In this document: positions 52,792 through 63,300 of the stretch, piece after piece
Layout: each line of letters opens with the position of its first letter
Numbering within the stretch: position 1 is the first letter of the stretch
Assembly: GCA_964532965.1 (NCBI GenBank)
Contig: CAZHJE010000001.1
Coordinates: 16,920 to 80,919 of the forward strand
Length of the DNA: 64,000 nt
Source of the DNA: CAZHJE01 sp964532965
GTDB lineage: Bacteria > Patescibacteriota > WWE3 > UBA101185 > UBA10185
Reading direction: 5' to 3'
Notes under the pieces: model-generated
Seen by the model: only the letters and a program-made list of their open reading frames with translations
The model's database searches: none
What the model was told of the DNA's origin: nothing
Position numbers and translations under genes: made by a program

Positions 52792-53142
52792 TTAGTTCTT
52801 TTCCCTTTCTGCAAGCCCAACAACTATATGACTCGTTGGCTTTAATATCTTACTAAATCTTCCTCTTCCTACAGGCCTACCCCATTTTCTAACGGGGCCT
52901 TGATCAACAAAGGTTTCAGAAATATATAATCTATTTTCTTTTAAATTTCCAGAATTGTTTGCATTTGCAATTGCAGATTTTAAAACCTTTAGAACCAAAT
53001 CAGAAGCTTTTGTAGGATGAAATTCCAATATGTTTTTTGCGTCAGCAATATTCTTTCCTCTAATAAGTTTAAGAACAGGGTTTACTTTTTTAACCGATGT
53101 CCTTATATATTTAGATTTAGCATAAACTTGTGCATTTTTCAT
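52792..53142 (-). CDS. rplV: 50S ribosomal protein L22
   Basis: 116 residues. [22 protein letters not shown] near the start and the loop [17 protein letters not shown] near 85 that reaches into the exit tunnel identify L22. Located between rpsS and rpsC. Confidence 0.97.
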   Translation of the reverse strand: MKNAQVYAKSKYIRTSVKKVNPVLKLIRGKNIADAKNILEFHPTKASDLVLKVLKSAIANANNSGNLKENRLYISETFVDQGPVRKWGRPVGRGRFSKILKPTSHIVVGLAEREKN

Positions 53143-53145
53143 ATA

Positions 53146-53412
53146 CTATTTTTTCTTAGATGAATGTCCTTTAAATACTCTTGTAGGAGCAAATTCACCT
53201 AATTTATGCCCTACCATCGGCTCGGTAATTGTAACAGGCAAGTGTGTTTTGCCATTATGTATTTCAAAAGTCAACCCTACCATTTCTGGTATCACTGTAG
53301 ATCTTCTTGACCAAGTCTTTATCGGCTTTTTTTGCCCACTTGCAACCATAGCTGTTACCTTCTTTAATAGCTTTTCATCTATATATGGTCCTTTTTTAAG
53401 CGATCTAGTCAT
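53146..53412 (-). CDS. rpsS: 30S ribosomal protein S19
   Basis: 88 residues. [18 protein letters not shown] at the start and [20 protein letters not shown] near 38, with [12 protein letters not shown] near 68, are diagnostic. Binds the 30S head with S13. Confidence 0.97.
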   Translation of the reverse strand: MTRSLKKGPYIDEKLLKKVTAMVASGQKKPIKTWSRRSTVIPEMVGLTFEIHNGKTHLPVTITEPMVGHKLGEFAPTRVFKGHSSKKK

Positions 53413-53418
53413 ATTACT

Positions 53419-54246
53419 TTATTTCCTTCTCTTTCTTCTTGGTGTAACGATATACTTATCTGTATGTCTTCGTTTTCTTGTCTTTTTACCTCTTGTAGGC
53501 TTACCCCAAGGCGTCATAGGGTGTCCAGTACCGTTATCGCTATAAGATCCCGCATGAGGATGATCAGACGGATTAGACATAGCAACACCCCTAACATGTG
53601 GTCTACGACCGAGGTGCCTTTTTTTACCAGCCTTGCCAAGTCGCACGTTTCTATGATCGGCATTGCCAAGTGCGCCAATTGTAGCATAACATGTTTCTAA
53701 AAACTTCTTAACTTCGCCACTTGGAAGCTTAACATTAACATAATTATTCTCTTTTGCAAGAATTATAGCTTTATTACCAGCACCTCTTACCATTTGACCG
53801 CCTTTACCTGGATTAATTTCAATGTTATGTATCTCAAAACCAAGAGGTATTTTAGAAAGTGGCAGCGCATTCCCCAATGAAAGTGTTGCCTCTGAACCTG
53901 AAACAACTTTAGAACCTACTTTTAATCCCTCTGGCGCTAAAATGTATCTTTTTTCACCGTCCATATAACAAACTAATGCAATATTGGGCCCCCTATTTGG
54001 GTCATACTCTATACTTTTAACAACTCCAATAACTTCGTGTTTGTTTCTTTTAAAATCAACTATTCTATAGTGTTTTTTCGCTCCGCGCTCTCTAAATCTA
54101 ATTGTAACTTTGCCATTACTCCTCCCAACATGACCTTTTAAAGGTTTTTTTAGTGCTTTTTGTGGCTTAACGCCAGAAAGTTCAGACCTAATAACAGTTT
54201 TTCTAGTCCTAATTCCTGGACTTGTTGGATTATATTTTTTAATCAT
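53419..54246 (-). CDS. rplB: 50S ribosomal protein L2
   Basis: 275 residues. The peptidyl-transferase-proximal loop reads [20 protein letters not shown]: the conserved Asp-His-Pro-His is kept, but the region has one extra residue before it and lacks the usual GGGEG, so the loop is a variant. [15 protein letters not shown] near the C-terminus is normal. Overlaps rplW by eight bases. Confidence 0.96.
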   Translation of the reverse strand: MIKKYNPTSPGIRTRKTVIRSELSGVKPQKALKKPLKGHVGRSNGKVTIRFRERGAKKHYRIVDFKRNKHEVIGVVKSIEYDPNRGPNIALVCYMDGEKRYILAPEGLKVGSKVVSGSEATLSLGNALPLSKIPLGFEIHNIEINPGKGGQMVRGAGNKAIILAKENNYVNVKLPSGEVKKFLETCYATIGALGNADHRNVRLGKAGKKRHLGRRPHVRGVAMSNPSDHPHAGSYSDNGTGHPMTPWGKPTRGKKTRKRRHTDKYIVTPRRKRRK

Positions 54247-54523
54247 GTTTAATCTCCTGACCCTGTTTTATACTTACCACAGCTTTTTTCCATTTTTGTG
54301 TTTTTCTAAATCGATTTGTTTTTATCATTCTTCGTTTTTTTCCAGGCATAATCATTGTTTTAACCGAAATAACAACAACACCATATAATCTTTCAATTTC
54401 TTTTGCGATAGCGCCTTTTGACGCCGAATTATTCACCCTAAATTGATATGAGTTCGTAATATCCTTAGTAGACGTACTCTTTTCGGTCACTATTGGTTTT
54501 TTTATAATAGAACTAATATTCAT
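54239..54523 (-). CDS. rplW: 50S ribosomal protein L23
   Basis: 94 residues. [13 protein letters not shown] near the start, [21 protein letters not shown] near 27 and the basic loop [20 protein letters not shown] match L23, the docking site for nascent-chain factors at the tunnel exit. Confidence 0.95.
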   Translation of the reverse strand: MNISSIIKKPIVTEKSTSTKDITNSYQFRVNNSASKGAIAKEIERLYGVVVISVKTMIMPGKKRRMIKTNRFRKTQKWKKAVVSIKQGQEIKHD

Positions 54524-54525
54524 AT

Positions 54526-55152
54526 CTATTTACTATACTTTTCATTAATTTTTAATACTGCATCTTTCAAAAAGATGATTTTTTCAGAGTGCATTATCTC
54601 ATATGCGTTTAAATTATCAACCAAAACAGGTGCTACATTTGATATATTTGAGGCACTTTTTCTAATAGTCAAATCGTTATCCAAAAGTACTAACAATGTT
54701 TTTCTTGAACTACCTTTAATATTATCTATTACTTCTAATAATTGTTTGGTTTTTGGTAATTCAAAATTAAGTTTGTCTAAAATTATAATGGAGTCGTTTT
54801 TTGATTTTATAGATAAAGCTGAAATAAGAGCAAGTTTTTTAATCTTCTTAGTGAGCGATAATGTCCAATCTTTTGGTTGCGGACCATGAATAATTCCCCC
54901 ATGTCTCCACAAAGGACTTCGTATTGAGCCAACACGAGCTCTGCCTGTACCCTTTTGTTTCCAGGGTTTTTTTCCGCCACCAGATACTTCCCCTCTAGTT
55001 TTTGTTGCAGAGGTGCCTTGTCTTTTATTGTGTAGAAATACTCTTAGGTACTGTGCCATAACGATATCGTTTGGAACAATACCAAATACATTATCGTTTA
55101 AATCTAGAGTCTCTGTTTGTTTTCCTTTTATATCTACTACTGGTATTTTCAT
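54526..55152 (-). CDS. rplD: 50S ribosomal protein L4
   Basis: 208 residues. The extended loop RQGTSATKTRGEVSGGGKKP with GTGRARVGSIRSPLWRHGG near 45-85 lines the exit tunnel. In E. coli L4 represses the S10 operon; here two terminators lie upstream in the same operon, so a similar feedback could be asked. Overlaps rplC by four bases. Confidence 0.96.
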   Translation of the reverse strand: MKIPVVDIKGKQTETLDLNDNVFGIVPNDIVMAQYLRVFLHNKRQGTSATKTRGEVSGGGKKPWKQKGTGRARVGSIRSPLWRHGGIIHGPQPKDWTLSLTKKIKKLALISALSIKSKNDSIIILDKLNFELPKTKQLLEVIDNIKGSSRKTLLVLLDNDLTIRKSASNISNVAPVLVDNLNAYEIMHSEKIIFLKDAVLKINEKYSK

Positions 55153-55598
55153 AGTACTTTTATTAAAACTTTAGAGTTTCTAGCACCTGGTACAGGTCCT
55201 GAAACATATACTCTTTTAGCAATCGGATCAACGTTTACTAATTTAAGTTTTTTTAGTGTAATTTTTTTATTTCCCATTCTTCCTGCCATTTTTTTACCTT
55301 TATAAACCCTACCTGGAGTTTGAGCCCCAATAGACCCTGCAGCACGGGCTTTATCAGATTGCCCTCGTGTTGCTTGACCGCCTGCAAAATTCCATTTTTT
55401 CATTACACCTGCAAATCCTTTACCTTTAGATGTTCCCACAAGTGTTACCTGCTTACCAAGTAAAGTCATATCAAATTCTTCGGTTATGCCTATAACTGTT
55501 ACAGGAATTACTTTACCGTCAGAAGAAAACACCTGCGCCATCTGTATTTTTTTACCGCTTAGTATTATGTTTTTATTAATATTTGTTTCTTCTTGCAT
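55149..55598 (-). CDS. rplC: 50S ribosomal protein L3, internally shortened
   Basis: 149 residues against about 205-210 in most bacteria. The start GKKIQMAQVFSSDGKVIPVTVI and the rRNA-facing part GTSKGKGFAGVMKKWNF through GRVYKGKKMAGRMGN are well conserved. Between them about 55-65 residues are gone: the chain passes from IGITEEFDMTLLGKQVTLV straight into the conserved loop. The frame is clean and no N run is near, so the deletion looks real. The gene follows an intrinsic terminator with no good Shine-Dalgarno. Confidence 0.93.
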   Translation of the reverse strand: MQEETNINKNIILSGKKIQMAQVFSSDGKVIPVTVIGITEEFDMTLLGKQVTLVGTSKGKGFAGVMKKWNFAGGQATRGQSDKARAAGSIGAQTPGRVYKGKKMAGRMGNKKITLKKLKLVNVDPIAKRVYVSGPVPGARNSKVLIKVL

Positions 55599-55611
55599 TC
55601 ATTACTTTCAC

Positions 55612-55632
55612 AAAAAAAGCCCTTAGAGGGCT
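55612..55632 (-). terminator. intrinsic terminator or attenuator between rpsJ and rplC
   Basis: On the minus strand AGCCCT-cta-AGGGCT forms a 6-bp GC-rich hairpin followed at once by seven T, 13 bases before the rplC ATG. Upstream TTAGAG (55642-55647, minus strand) can pair with CTCTAA (55623-55628, minus strand) in the hairpin's left arm and loop, giving a possible antiterminator. Full termination here would silence the rest of the superoperon. Confidence 0.7.
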
Positions 55633-55647
55633 GGATTACCACTCTAA

Positions 55648-55676
55648 TATGTACTTTTAAACTATGTGTTATACAA
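55648..55676 (-). promoter_or_regulatory. candidate promoter before rplC
   Basis: On the minus strand there is TTGTAT, a 17-base spacer and TACATA, in the 94-base space after rpsJ. It would start transcripts just before the terminator hairpin at 55612-55632. Box matches are moderate. Confidence 0.35.
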
Positions 55677-55692
55677 GACCATAATATATGTC

Positions 55693-56022
55693 TTATACCA
55701 TCTTTATTGAAATGTTCACACCGGCAGGGAGACTAAGATTTGATAAACTCTCAATAGTTGTAGGTGTAGGATTTATTACATCTACAACACGTTTATGCGT
55801 TCTTAGTTCAAATTGTTCGCGTGACCTTTTATCTATGTGCGGGCCACGAATAACTGTGAACTTTTCAATTCTGGTAGGCAAGGGAACCGGACCTACAACA
55901 GTAGCACCAGTCCTAATCGCAGTATCTATAATTTTACTGCAACTAAGATCAATGATCCTGTTATCATAAGACTGCAACTTTATTCTTATCTTTGTATTAT
56001 CTTTCTTAACTGTTTTTGACAT
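55693..56022 (-). CDS. rpsJ: 30S ribosomal protein S10
   Basis: 109 residues. [20 protein letters not shown] near the start, [19 protein letters not shown] near 45 and [20 protein letters not shown] near 78 are diagnostic. The ATG at 56022 begins only four bases after the T-run of a strong terminator hairpin that follows tuf, and no Shine-Dalgarno fits between them. S10 also takes part in transcription antitermination with NusB. Confidence 0.96.
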   Translation of the reverse strand: MSKTVKKDNTKIRIKLQSYDNRIIDLSCSKIIDTAIRTGATVVGPVPLPTRIEKFTVIRGPHIDKRSREQFELRTHKRVVDVINPTPTTIESLSNLSLPAGVNISIKMV

Positions 56023-56026
56023 ATCT

Positions 56027-56058
56027 AAAAATGTTGGGGTGCCTGCGCACCCCAACAT
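56027..56058 (-). terminator. strong intrinsic terminator between tuf and rpsJ
   Basis: ATGTTGGGGTGC (56031-56042) pairs perfectly with GCACCCCAACAT (56047-56058) around a 4-base loop; on the minus strand the 12-bp stem is followed by five T. It starts eight bases after the tuf stop and ends just before the rpsJ start codon. Confidence 0.85.
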
Positions 56059-56065
56059 ATGTTCT

Positions 56066-57247
56066 TTATGCTATAACTTTTGTGATAACACCAGCACCAA
56101 CTGTATTACCACCTTCTCTAATTGCAAATTTAAGACCATCTTCTAAAGCAACAGGCGTAATCAGCTTAACTTTTATAGTTACGTTATCGCCCGGCATTAT
56201 CATTTCTACACCTTCTGGGAGTGCTATCTCACCAGTAACATCTGTAGTTCTAAGATAAAACTGTGGCCTATAACCAGAAAAGAATGGCTTGTGGCGCCCT
56301 CCTTCTTCTTTAGAAAGAACGTATACCTCTGCTTCAAATTCAGTATGTGGTGTAACAGACGCTGTCTTTGCAAGAACTTGTCCTCTTTCAATATCTTCAC
56401 GAGCGACACCACGTAAAAGTATACCTACATTATCGCCAGCTTGCCCCTCTTGCATTGATTTTTTAAACATTTCTACACCTGTAACAACTGTTTTTACAGT
56501 ATCTTTTATTCCGACAATTTCTATTTCCTCACCCACTTTAACAATCCCTCTTTCAATTCTACCTGTAGCAACTGTTCCTCTACCAGAAATAGAAAATACG
56601 TCTTCAACTGGCATTAAAAATGGCTTATCTAAATCGCGCACTGGAGTAGGAATGTATGAATCTACAGCTTTCATAAGTTCTTTAATAGATTCAACATATT
56701 TTGGGTCTCCCTCTAGTGCTTTAAGACCAGAACCCCGTATAATAGGTACTTCATCTCCAGGAAACTTGTATTTATTTAGAAGTTCACGCACTTCAAGCTC
56801 AACAAGATCTAAAAGCTCTGGATCGTCTACCATATCTACTTTGTTCAAAAATACTACAATTGCCGGAACATTAACTTGTCTTGCAAGTAATATGTGTTCT
56901 CGAGTTTGAGGCATGGGACCATCTGGTGCTGAAACAACTAATATGGCACCATCAAGCTGTGCAGCCCCCGTAATCATATTTTTAATGTAGTCGGCGTGTC
57001 CAGGACAATCTATATGAGCATAGTGCCTTAACTCTGTTTCATACTCTACGTGAGTAATATTAATTGTGATACCCCTTTGTCTTTCTTCAGGAGCTTTATC
57101 TATTTGATCAAACTGCATAAACTGAGCCATACCCATATCGGATAATACTTTAGTTATTGCAGCAGTAAGTGTTGTTTTACCATGGTCAACATGACCTATT
57201 GTACCAACATTAACATGTGGTTTTGTTCTTACATATTCTGCAGCCAT
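56066..57247 (-). CDS. tuf: elongation factor Tu
   Basis: 393 residues, standard. GTPase motifs GHVDHGKT near 19, DCPGHADY near 80 and [10 protein letters not shown] near 135; domains 2 and 3 follow with [21 protein letters not shown] and the late [13 protein letters not shown]. It delivers aminoacyl-tRNA to the ribosome. Its own extended -10 promoter and a strong terminator bracket it, so tuf can be made apart from its neighbours, as suits such an abundant protein. An AAAGG Shine-Dalgarno precedes the ATG. Confidence 0.98.
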   Translation of the reverse strand: MAAEYVRTKPHVNVGTIGHVDHGKTTLTAAITKVLSDMGMAQFMQFDQIDKAPEERQRGITINITHVEYETELRHYAHIDCPGHADYIKNMITGAAQLDGAILVVSAPDGPMPQTREHILLARQVNVPAIVVFLNKVDMVDDPELLDLVELEVRELLNKYKFPGDEVPIIRGSGLKALEGDPKYVESIKELMKAVDSYIPTPVRDLDKPFLMPVEDVFSISGRGTVATGRIERGIVKVGEEIEIVGIKDTVKTVVTGVEMFKKSMQEGQAGDNVGILLRGVAREDIERGQVLAKTASVTPHTEFEAEVYVLSKEEGGRHKPFFSGYRPQFYLRTTDVTGEIALPEGVEMIMPGDNVTIKVKLITPVALEDGLKFAIREGGNTVGAGVITKVIA

Positions 57248-57292
57248 TTTAATAGCCTTTCTTTAAAACTTTTATACAACTTTAACGCAACG

Positions 57293-57301
57293 ATTATATC
57301 A
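57293..57301 (-). promoter_or_regulatory. extended -10 promoter of tuf
   Basis: The minus strand reads TGATATAAT, a perfect extended -10 element in the 133-base fusA-tuf space, about 46 bases before the tuf ATG. No good -35 is seen. The rest of this space holds no clear hairpin. Confidence 0.6.
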
Positions 57302-57380
57302 TGATAGATACAATGCACATAACAGTTAACCAAATTATTCTAAGAAAATCAAGGGTTTTATACTATTAGAACAATATCAA

Positions 57381-59462
57381 TTACACTCTTTTACTAATTT
57401 GATCTGCAATTTGAGCAGGTACTTCAGCATAGTGACTTGGCTCCATACTAAAGCCAGCACGCCCTTGAGTCATACCTCTAAGCTCTGTCGCATACCCAAA
57501 CATCTCTGCAAGAGGTACTTTTGCTCTAATAACAGTGGCAGTTCCTCTTTTCTCACTTCCTTCTATCTGTCCTCTTTTTGCAGATAAATTCCCTATAACA
57601 TCCCCCATAAAATCTTCTGGTGTTGTTACCTCTATATTCATTATCGGTTCTAGCAAGTATGGTTGTGCTTTCCTTTGTGCTTGCTTGAAAGCGTCAGAGG
57701 CTGCTATTTTAAATGCAATTTCTGATGAATCAACTTCATGAAATGAGCCATCTAATAACGTTACTTTAACATCCACAACAGGATATCCTGCTATTACACC
57801 TGATTCTGCTGCTTCTTTTATACCTTTTTCAACACCTGGTATGTACTCCTTTGGTATAGAACCACCTACAATTTTATCTACAAATTCAACACCTTTCCCT
57901 GATTCGTTTGGCTCCATTTTTATAACCTCATGGCCATATTGCCCGCGACCACGAGATTGTCTAATATATTTAGATTCGCACTCAGCAACCGTTTTAATTG
58001 TTTCTCTGTATGCAACTTGTGGTCTGCCGGTATTTATTTCGACATTAAATTCTCTTTTTAATCTGTCTACAATAATTTCAAGATGTAATTCTCCCATACC
58101 ATAAAGAATTGTTTCTCCGGTCTCAGTATTTGTTTTAATTCGTAAAGTAGGGTCTTCTTCTAAAAACTTTTTTAGCGCGATTCCCATTTTATCCCTGTCA
58201 CTTTTTGTTTTTGGTTCAACCATAAGTCCAATAACCGGTTCTGCAAAATGAATAGATTCAAGCATAACTGGCTGTGCTTCATCACAAAGAGTATCCCCTG
58301 TAATTGTGTTTGATAGGCCGACCGCAGCAGCTATCTCTCCTGCACGTACATCTTTAATTTCCTCTCTATGGTTTGCGTGCATTAAGAGAATTCTACTTAG
58401 TCTTTCCCTTTCACCTTTTGTTGAGTTATATATATATGAACCTGCAGATATTTTTCCTGAATATACTCTAAAATATGTAAGTCTACCAACATACGGATCT
58501 GTTTGAATTTTAAATGCAAGTGCTGTAAATGGTTCATTATCATCTGTTTTTAAAATTATCTCGTCGCCTGTATCAAGTAGCGTGCCCTTAATATCTGGGG
58601 TATCTTTTGGTGATGGTAAAAAATTAACAACGCTGTCAAGTAATTTTTGGACACCAATATTACCTAAAGCTGACCCACAAAATACTGGATATATTTCTGC
58701 CGTTATTGTTAACTTTCTAATAGCATTTTTTATTTCATCAACTGTAAACTGCTCACCAGAAAAGTATTTTTCCATTAATTTATCATCTGATTCTGCAATT
58801 TTCTCAAAAATTTTTGTACGATACTCAGATAGTTTTTCAAGCATATCATCTGGTATTGTTATTTCTATAATTTCTTCACCTAGTTTACCCTCAAACTTAT
58901 ATGCTTTCTGCTCTATAAGATCAATTATCGCAGTAAAATCGTTTTCAATTCCTATCGGTAGTTGAAGTGCCAATGCATTTGGATTAAGTCGAGTATGTAT
59001 AGACTCGAGTGACATATAAAAATCCCCACCAACTTTATCTAACTTATTTATAAAACATATAAGGGGTACTTTATATTTTTCTGCTTGTCGCCATACAGTT
59101 TCGCTTTGAGGCTCTACACCTTGAGAGCCGTCAAAAACAACTACTGCGCCATCAAGTACTCTTAGTGATCTTTCTACTTCTGCCGTAAAATCAACGTGCC
59201 CGGGTGTATCAATAATGTTAATTCTATTGTCTAACCAAAAACATGTCGTTGCGGCAGCTGTTATAGTAATCCCACGTTCTCTTTCTTGCACCATCCAGTC
59301 CATTTGTGCTGCACCTTCGTGCACCTCACCAATTTTATGTGATCTCCCAGTGTAATATAAAACACGCTCGGTAAGAGTTGTTTTACCTGCATCAACATGG
59401 GCAATTATGCCAATATTTCTGATCTTCTCAAGTGGATAATGTTTAATAGTAGAATCAGACAT
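57381..59462 (-). CDS. fusA: elongation factor G
   Basis: 693 residues, full length. GTPase motifs AHVDAGKT near 19, DTPGHVDF near 87 and NKLDKVGGD near 140. Domains II-V are complete, including [12 protein letters not shown] near 510 and the C-terminal [20 protein letters not shown]. It drives translocation on the ribosome. Twelve bases after rpsG, in the normal str operon order. Confidence 0.98.
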   Translation of the reverse strand: MSDSTIKHYPLEKIRNIGIIAHVDAGKTTLTERVLYYTGRSHKIGEVHEGAAQMDWMVQERERGITITAAATTCFWLDNRINIIDTPGHVDFTAEVERSLRVLDGAVVVFDGSQGVEPQSETVWRQAEKYKVPLICFINKLDKVGGDFYMSLESIHTRLNPNALALQLPIGIENDFTAIIDLIEQKAYKFEGKLGEEIIEITIPDDMLEKLSEYRTKIFEKIAESDDKLMEKYFSGEQFTVDEIKNAIRKLTITAEIYPVFCGSALGNIGVQKLLDSVVNFLPSPKDTPDIKGTLLDTGDEIILKTDDNEPFTALAFKIQTDPYVGRLTYFRVYSGKISAGSYIYNSTKGERERLSRILLMHANHREEIKDVRAGEIAAAVGLSNTITGDTLCDEAQPVMLESIHFAEPVIGLMVEPKTKSDRDKMGIALKKFLEEDPTLRIKTNTETGETILYGMGELHLEIIVDRLKREFNVEINTGRPQVAYRETIKTVAECESKYIRQSRGRGQYGHEVIKMEPNESGKGVEFVDKIVGGSIPKEYIPGVEKGIKEAAESGVIAGYPVVDVKVTLLDGSFHEVDSSEIAFKIAASDAFKQAQRKAQPYLLEPIMNIEVTTPEDFMGDVIGNLSAKRGQIEGSEKRGTATVIRAKVPLAEMFGYATELRGMTQGRAGFSMEPSHYAEVPAQIADQISKRV

Positions 59463-59474
59463 ATAAACTAAAAA

Positions 59475-59939
59475 TTAAAACTTAAAGTGTGCAAAAGCAC
59501 GATTACTTTCTGCCATTTTATGGGTATCATCTCTTTTTCTTATTGCAGAACCCATCTCATTTGCTGCATCTGATAGTTCTTGTGCTAAAAATTCGTACAT
59601 TGGTTTACCCTGTTTTTTTCTTGCTGCCCAAACTATCCATCTTAACGCTAGCGCTTCTGCTCTAGTATGTTTCACAGGCATAGGCACTTGGTATGTAGCA
59701 CCACCAACACGCCTAGAACGTACCTCTTGCTTTGGCATAACATTTTTAACTGCTTGTTCAAATAAATTTAGGGCATCTTTTTTATCTTCTGCTAATTTTT
59801 CTATTGCGCTATATACTATTTTTTGAGCGGTAGTTTTTTTTCCATCGAGCATCACAACATTAATCATTCTTGACACAACTCTTGATTTGTATTCTGGATC
59901 TGGGAGTACGATTCTTTTTTTTGCTTTTTTAGATCTCAT
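59475..59939 (-). CDS. rpsG: 30S ribosomal protein S7
   Basis: 154 residues. MLDGKKTTAQKIVYSAIEKL near 30, PKQEVRSRRVGGATYQVPMPV near 70 and the late EMGSAIRKRDDTHKMAESNRA are diagnostic. S7 starts assembly of the 30S head and in E. coli represses the str operon. Confidence 0.97.
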   Translation of the reverse strand: MRSKKAKKRIVLPDPEYKSRVVSRMINVVMLDGKKTTAQKIVYSAIEKLAEDKKDALNLFEQAVKNVMPKQEVRSRRVGGATYQVPMPVKHTRAEALALRWIVWAARKKQGKPMYEFLAQELSDAANEMGSAIRKRDDTHKMAESNRAFAHFKF

Positions 59940-59950
59940 ATATTGACTTT

Positions 59951-60367
59951 CTATTTACCCTTAGGTTTTCTAGTACCGTATATTGATCTTGATGATCTGC
60001 GCTTTTCGATACCAGCTAAATCATATTTTCCTCTTACTATTGTATATTTAATTCCCGGTAAATCTTTTACTCTTCCGCCACGAACCAACACGACAGAGTG
60101 TTCTTGTAAATTATGTCCTTCACCTGGAATATATGCGGTGACATCACTTTTATTAGATAGCCTTACTCTAGCAACCTTTCTTAACGCAGAATTTGGTTTA
60201 GTAGGAGTTTGTGTCTTAACTTGTAAACAAACACCACGTTTAAAAGGGCTATCTACATAAGAATACGTTCGTTTTTTTGCGTTATAAGTCTTAGACAACG
60301 CTGGTGTTTTAGCTTTTTTTACTTTACTCTTTCTTCTTTTTCTTATTAATTGATTAATTGTTGGCAT
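59951..60367 (-). CDS. rpsL: 30S ribosomal protein S12
   Basis: 138 residues. [14 protein letters not shown] at the start; the decoding-site loop [19 protein letters not shown] has the Lys normally found in streptomycin-sensitive strains, and [27 protein letters not shown] is split over two strands near 90. One base separates it from rpoC. Confidence 0.97.
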   Translation of the reverse strand: MPTINQLIRKRRKSKVKKAKTPALSKTYNAKKRTYSYVDSPFKRGVCLQVKTQTPTKPNSALRKVARVRLSNKSDVTAYIPGEGHNLQEHSVVLVRGGRVKDLPGIKYTIVRGKYDLAGIEKRRSSRSIYGTRKPKGK

Positions 60368-60368
60368 A

Positions 60369-63300
60369 TTATTCTAATCTCGCTTTTTCACCAGTAGGTA
60401 TTAACCTACCAATAATAACATTTTCTTTTAATCCTAATAGCATGTCGACTTTACCAGATGAAGCTGCGTCGGTCAACACTTGGCTTGTATGTATAAATGA
60501 TGCGGCTGACAAAAAGCTATCTGTATTAAGAGATGCTTTCGTTATACCTAAAAGCGCGACGTGTGCTGTGGCAGGTGTTCCGCCTGAGGCTAATACTCTT
60601 TCGTTCTCATCATTAAACGAGTCTTTTGTAATAATATCATTTACCAAAAATTCAGTGTCACCAGCATCTTCTATTCGAACATGGTTAAACATTTGTCTTG
60701 TTATTACTTCAATGTGTCTATCGTTCAATGCAACACCTTGAGTTGAATACACTTTTTGTATGCTTTCTATTATATATCGTTTTGTTTCATCAATTCCAAC
60801 TACTGCCATTAGATCTGTTAAGTTGAGATGCCCCGAAGTTAAACGTTCTCCTTTTGCAACAAGCTGCCCATCTTCTACTATAATTTCTGCAACTGGATCT
60901 ATGTTATATGTAATTGTTTGTTCTTCTTCTGCAGGATCTGTAGCAATTATTGTAATTTTTCTTTCATCTCCAGACACTGATATTTTGACTGTCCCCGTAA
61001 TATCACTCATTACAGACATTGCTTTTGGCGCGCGTGCTTCAACAATTTCTTCGATTCTTGGTAGACCTTGTGTAATATCTTTTCCTACAATACCACCTGT
61101 ATGAAATGTTTTCATTGTAAGCTGTGTACCTGGTTCGCCAATTGACTGTGCAGCCATAACACCAACGGCAACACCTATTTCCACAGGTTTTTGGGTTGTG
61201 ATATCAAGGCCATAACACTTTCTGCAGACTCCTCGGTGTGTTTGGCATGTTAACGGTGTTTTTATTGAAATTGTCTTTATCCCTTTTTCTTCAATTAATG
61301 TTAAATCTTCTTTTGTTAATAACTGATCTTTTTTAAATAATACTTTTCCATCTACTTCGACATCTTTAGCAAGATTTCTACCAGCATATCTTTCTGCAAA
61401 TGTATTTAGTACTGTTGCATCACCAACTCTTATTGCCCACCCTCGTGTGGTTTTACAATCGTCTTCTCTGACAATTACATCTTGTGCTACATCAACTAAC
61501 TTTCTTGTTAAATAACCTGCATCTGCTGTTTTTAAACCTTTATCAACAAGGCCTTTTCTTGCACCCTTTGCACCAATAAAGTACTCAAGCGCAGTTAACC
61601 CAATTTTATAATTTCCAAGAAGCGGCACATTAACAATTCGTCCTGTTGCGTCATAAATAAGACCTCTAATACCCGCTATCTGCGTTACCTGGCTACGATT
61701 TGCACGGCTTGCTTTAGAATTAATTAATACTTTAACAGGATTTTCTTCGTCGAGTGACTTCCACACACTCTCATCTATTTCTTTTTGTATTTTATTCCAT
61801 ACATCTTCTGTCAACCTTTGCGATTCTTTTTGTGTTATTAAACCAAGTTTAAAGTTTTGGTTAATGTCATAGACTTCTTGTTTACCTTTTTCTATTAAGG
61901 CATCTCTTTGTTCAGGAATAATCACGTCAGATAAAGATATAGAAAACCCTGACTCGGTACCGTACTGAAGACCGAGTGTCTTCATATCGTCAATCAGTTT
62001 TACAACAACTTCACCAGCTTCATTTTCAAATGTTCTATTTATTATTTCATTAACAGTTCCTCTATCTATTTGTTTATTAAAAAACTCAAATGATTTAGGA
62101 AGAACATCATTAAATATTAATCTGCCGGGAAGTGTTTCTATTATTTTGCCGTCTAAAAGTACTTTGATGCTTTGTCTAATATTTATATCGCCATTATTCA
62201 ACGCAAAATATACTTCTTCTTTTGATGAAAAAATAGATTCATATGGTGCAATACTATTATCGATGGTTGTTATATGGTAAATACCAAATAACATTATTTT
62301 TGCAGGTACAGAAAGAGGTGTACCATCTGATGGCTTTCTTAAATTATTTGTAGAAATCATTTTGGTTCTTGCTTCTTCTATTGCCGCTTTTGAAAGCGGT
62401 AGCAACACAGCCATCTGATCTCCGTCAAAGTCAGCGTTATAACCAGGACAAACACATAAGTGAAGCTGAATGGCATTACCGTCGATAAGTTTAGGCATAA
62501 ATGCCTGTATGCCTAATTTCCAAAGTGTAGGTTGTCTGTTTAAAAGTACAGGGTGGTCTTTAACGAGTTCTTCTAAAATATCCCACACTTCTGCGGTCTT
62601 TGCATCCAATACATACTTAGCACTCTTTGGATTTGGCGCAATTCCTCTTTGAAGCAATTCACGAATAATAAATGGTCTAAAAAGCTCTAATGCCATCTCT
62701 TTAGGAATACCGCATTCATTTAGTTTTAGTGCAGGTCCCCCAATAATTACACCTCTCGCCGAAAAATCTACACGTTTACCAAGTAAATTTTGTCTAAATC
62801 TACCTTGCTTACCTTTTAATTGGTCAGCAAGTGATTTTAATGTTTTACCACCTCTTGTTGTCCTTGCTTTGTTGCGTTGTTTTGATGAGTCAATCAATGC
62901 ATCTACTGATTCTTGTAGCATTCTTTTTTCATTTCTAATAATTATTTCTGGTGCACCAAGATTTAATAGTTTACGCAATCTGTTATTTCTATTAATCACT
63001 CTGCGATATAAATCATTTATATCAGACGTTGCAAATCTTCCACCTTCTAACATAACCATTGGTCTTAAATCCGGTGGAATGACCGGAAGAACTGTTAATA
63101 CCATTCTCGCGGGTTCAATATCTGCTTTTCTAAAACCCTCTACAACTTTTAATCTTTTTGAGATTTTTACTGCTTTTTGGCCTTTGTATCTTTCGAGCAT
63201 AGCTCTTAGTTGTGCAGAAAGTTCATTTAAATCTAACGCTTCTAATATTTCTTTTATTGCATCCGCGCCAATGTTAACGTCACAAAACATATCTATGTAA

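Noticed and set aside
60358..60741. Plus-strand open frames opposite ribosomal, fusA and rpoC genes
   Set aside because: They are shadows of strongly conserved minus-strand genes, with no ribosome binding sites or recognisable domains.
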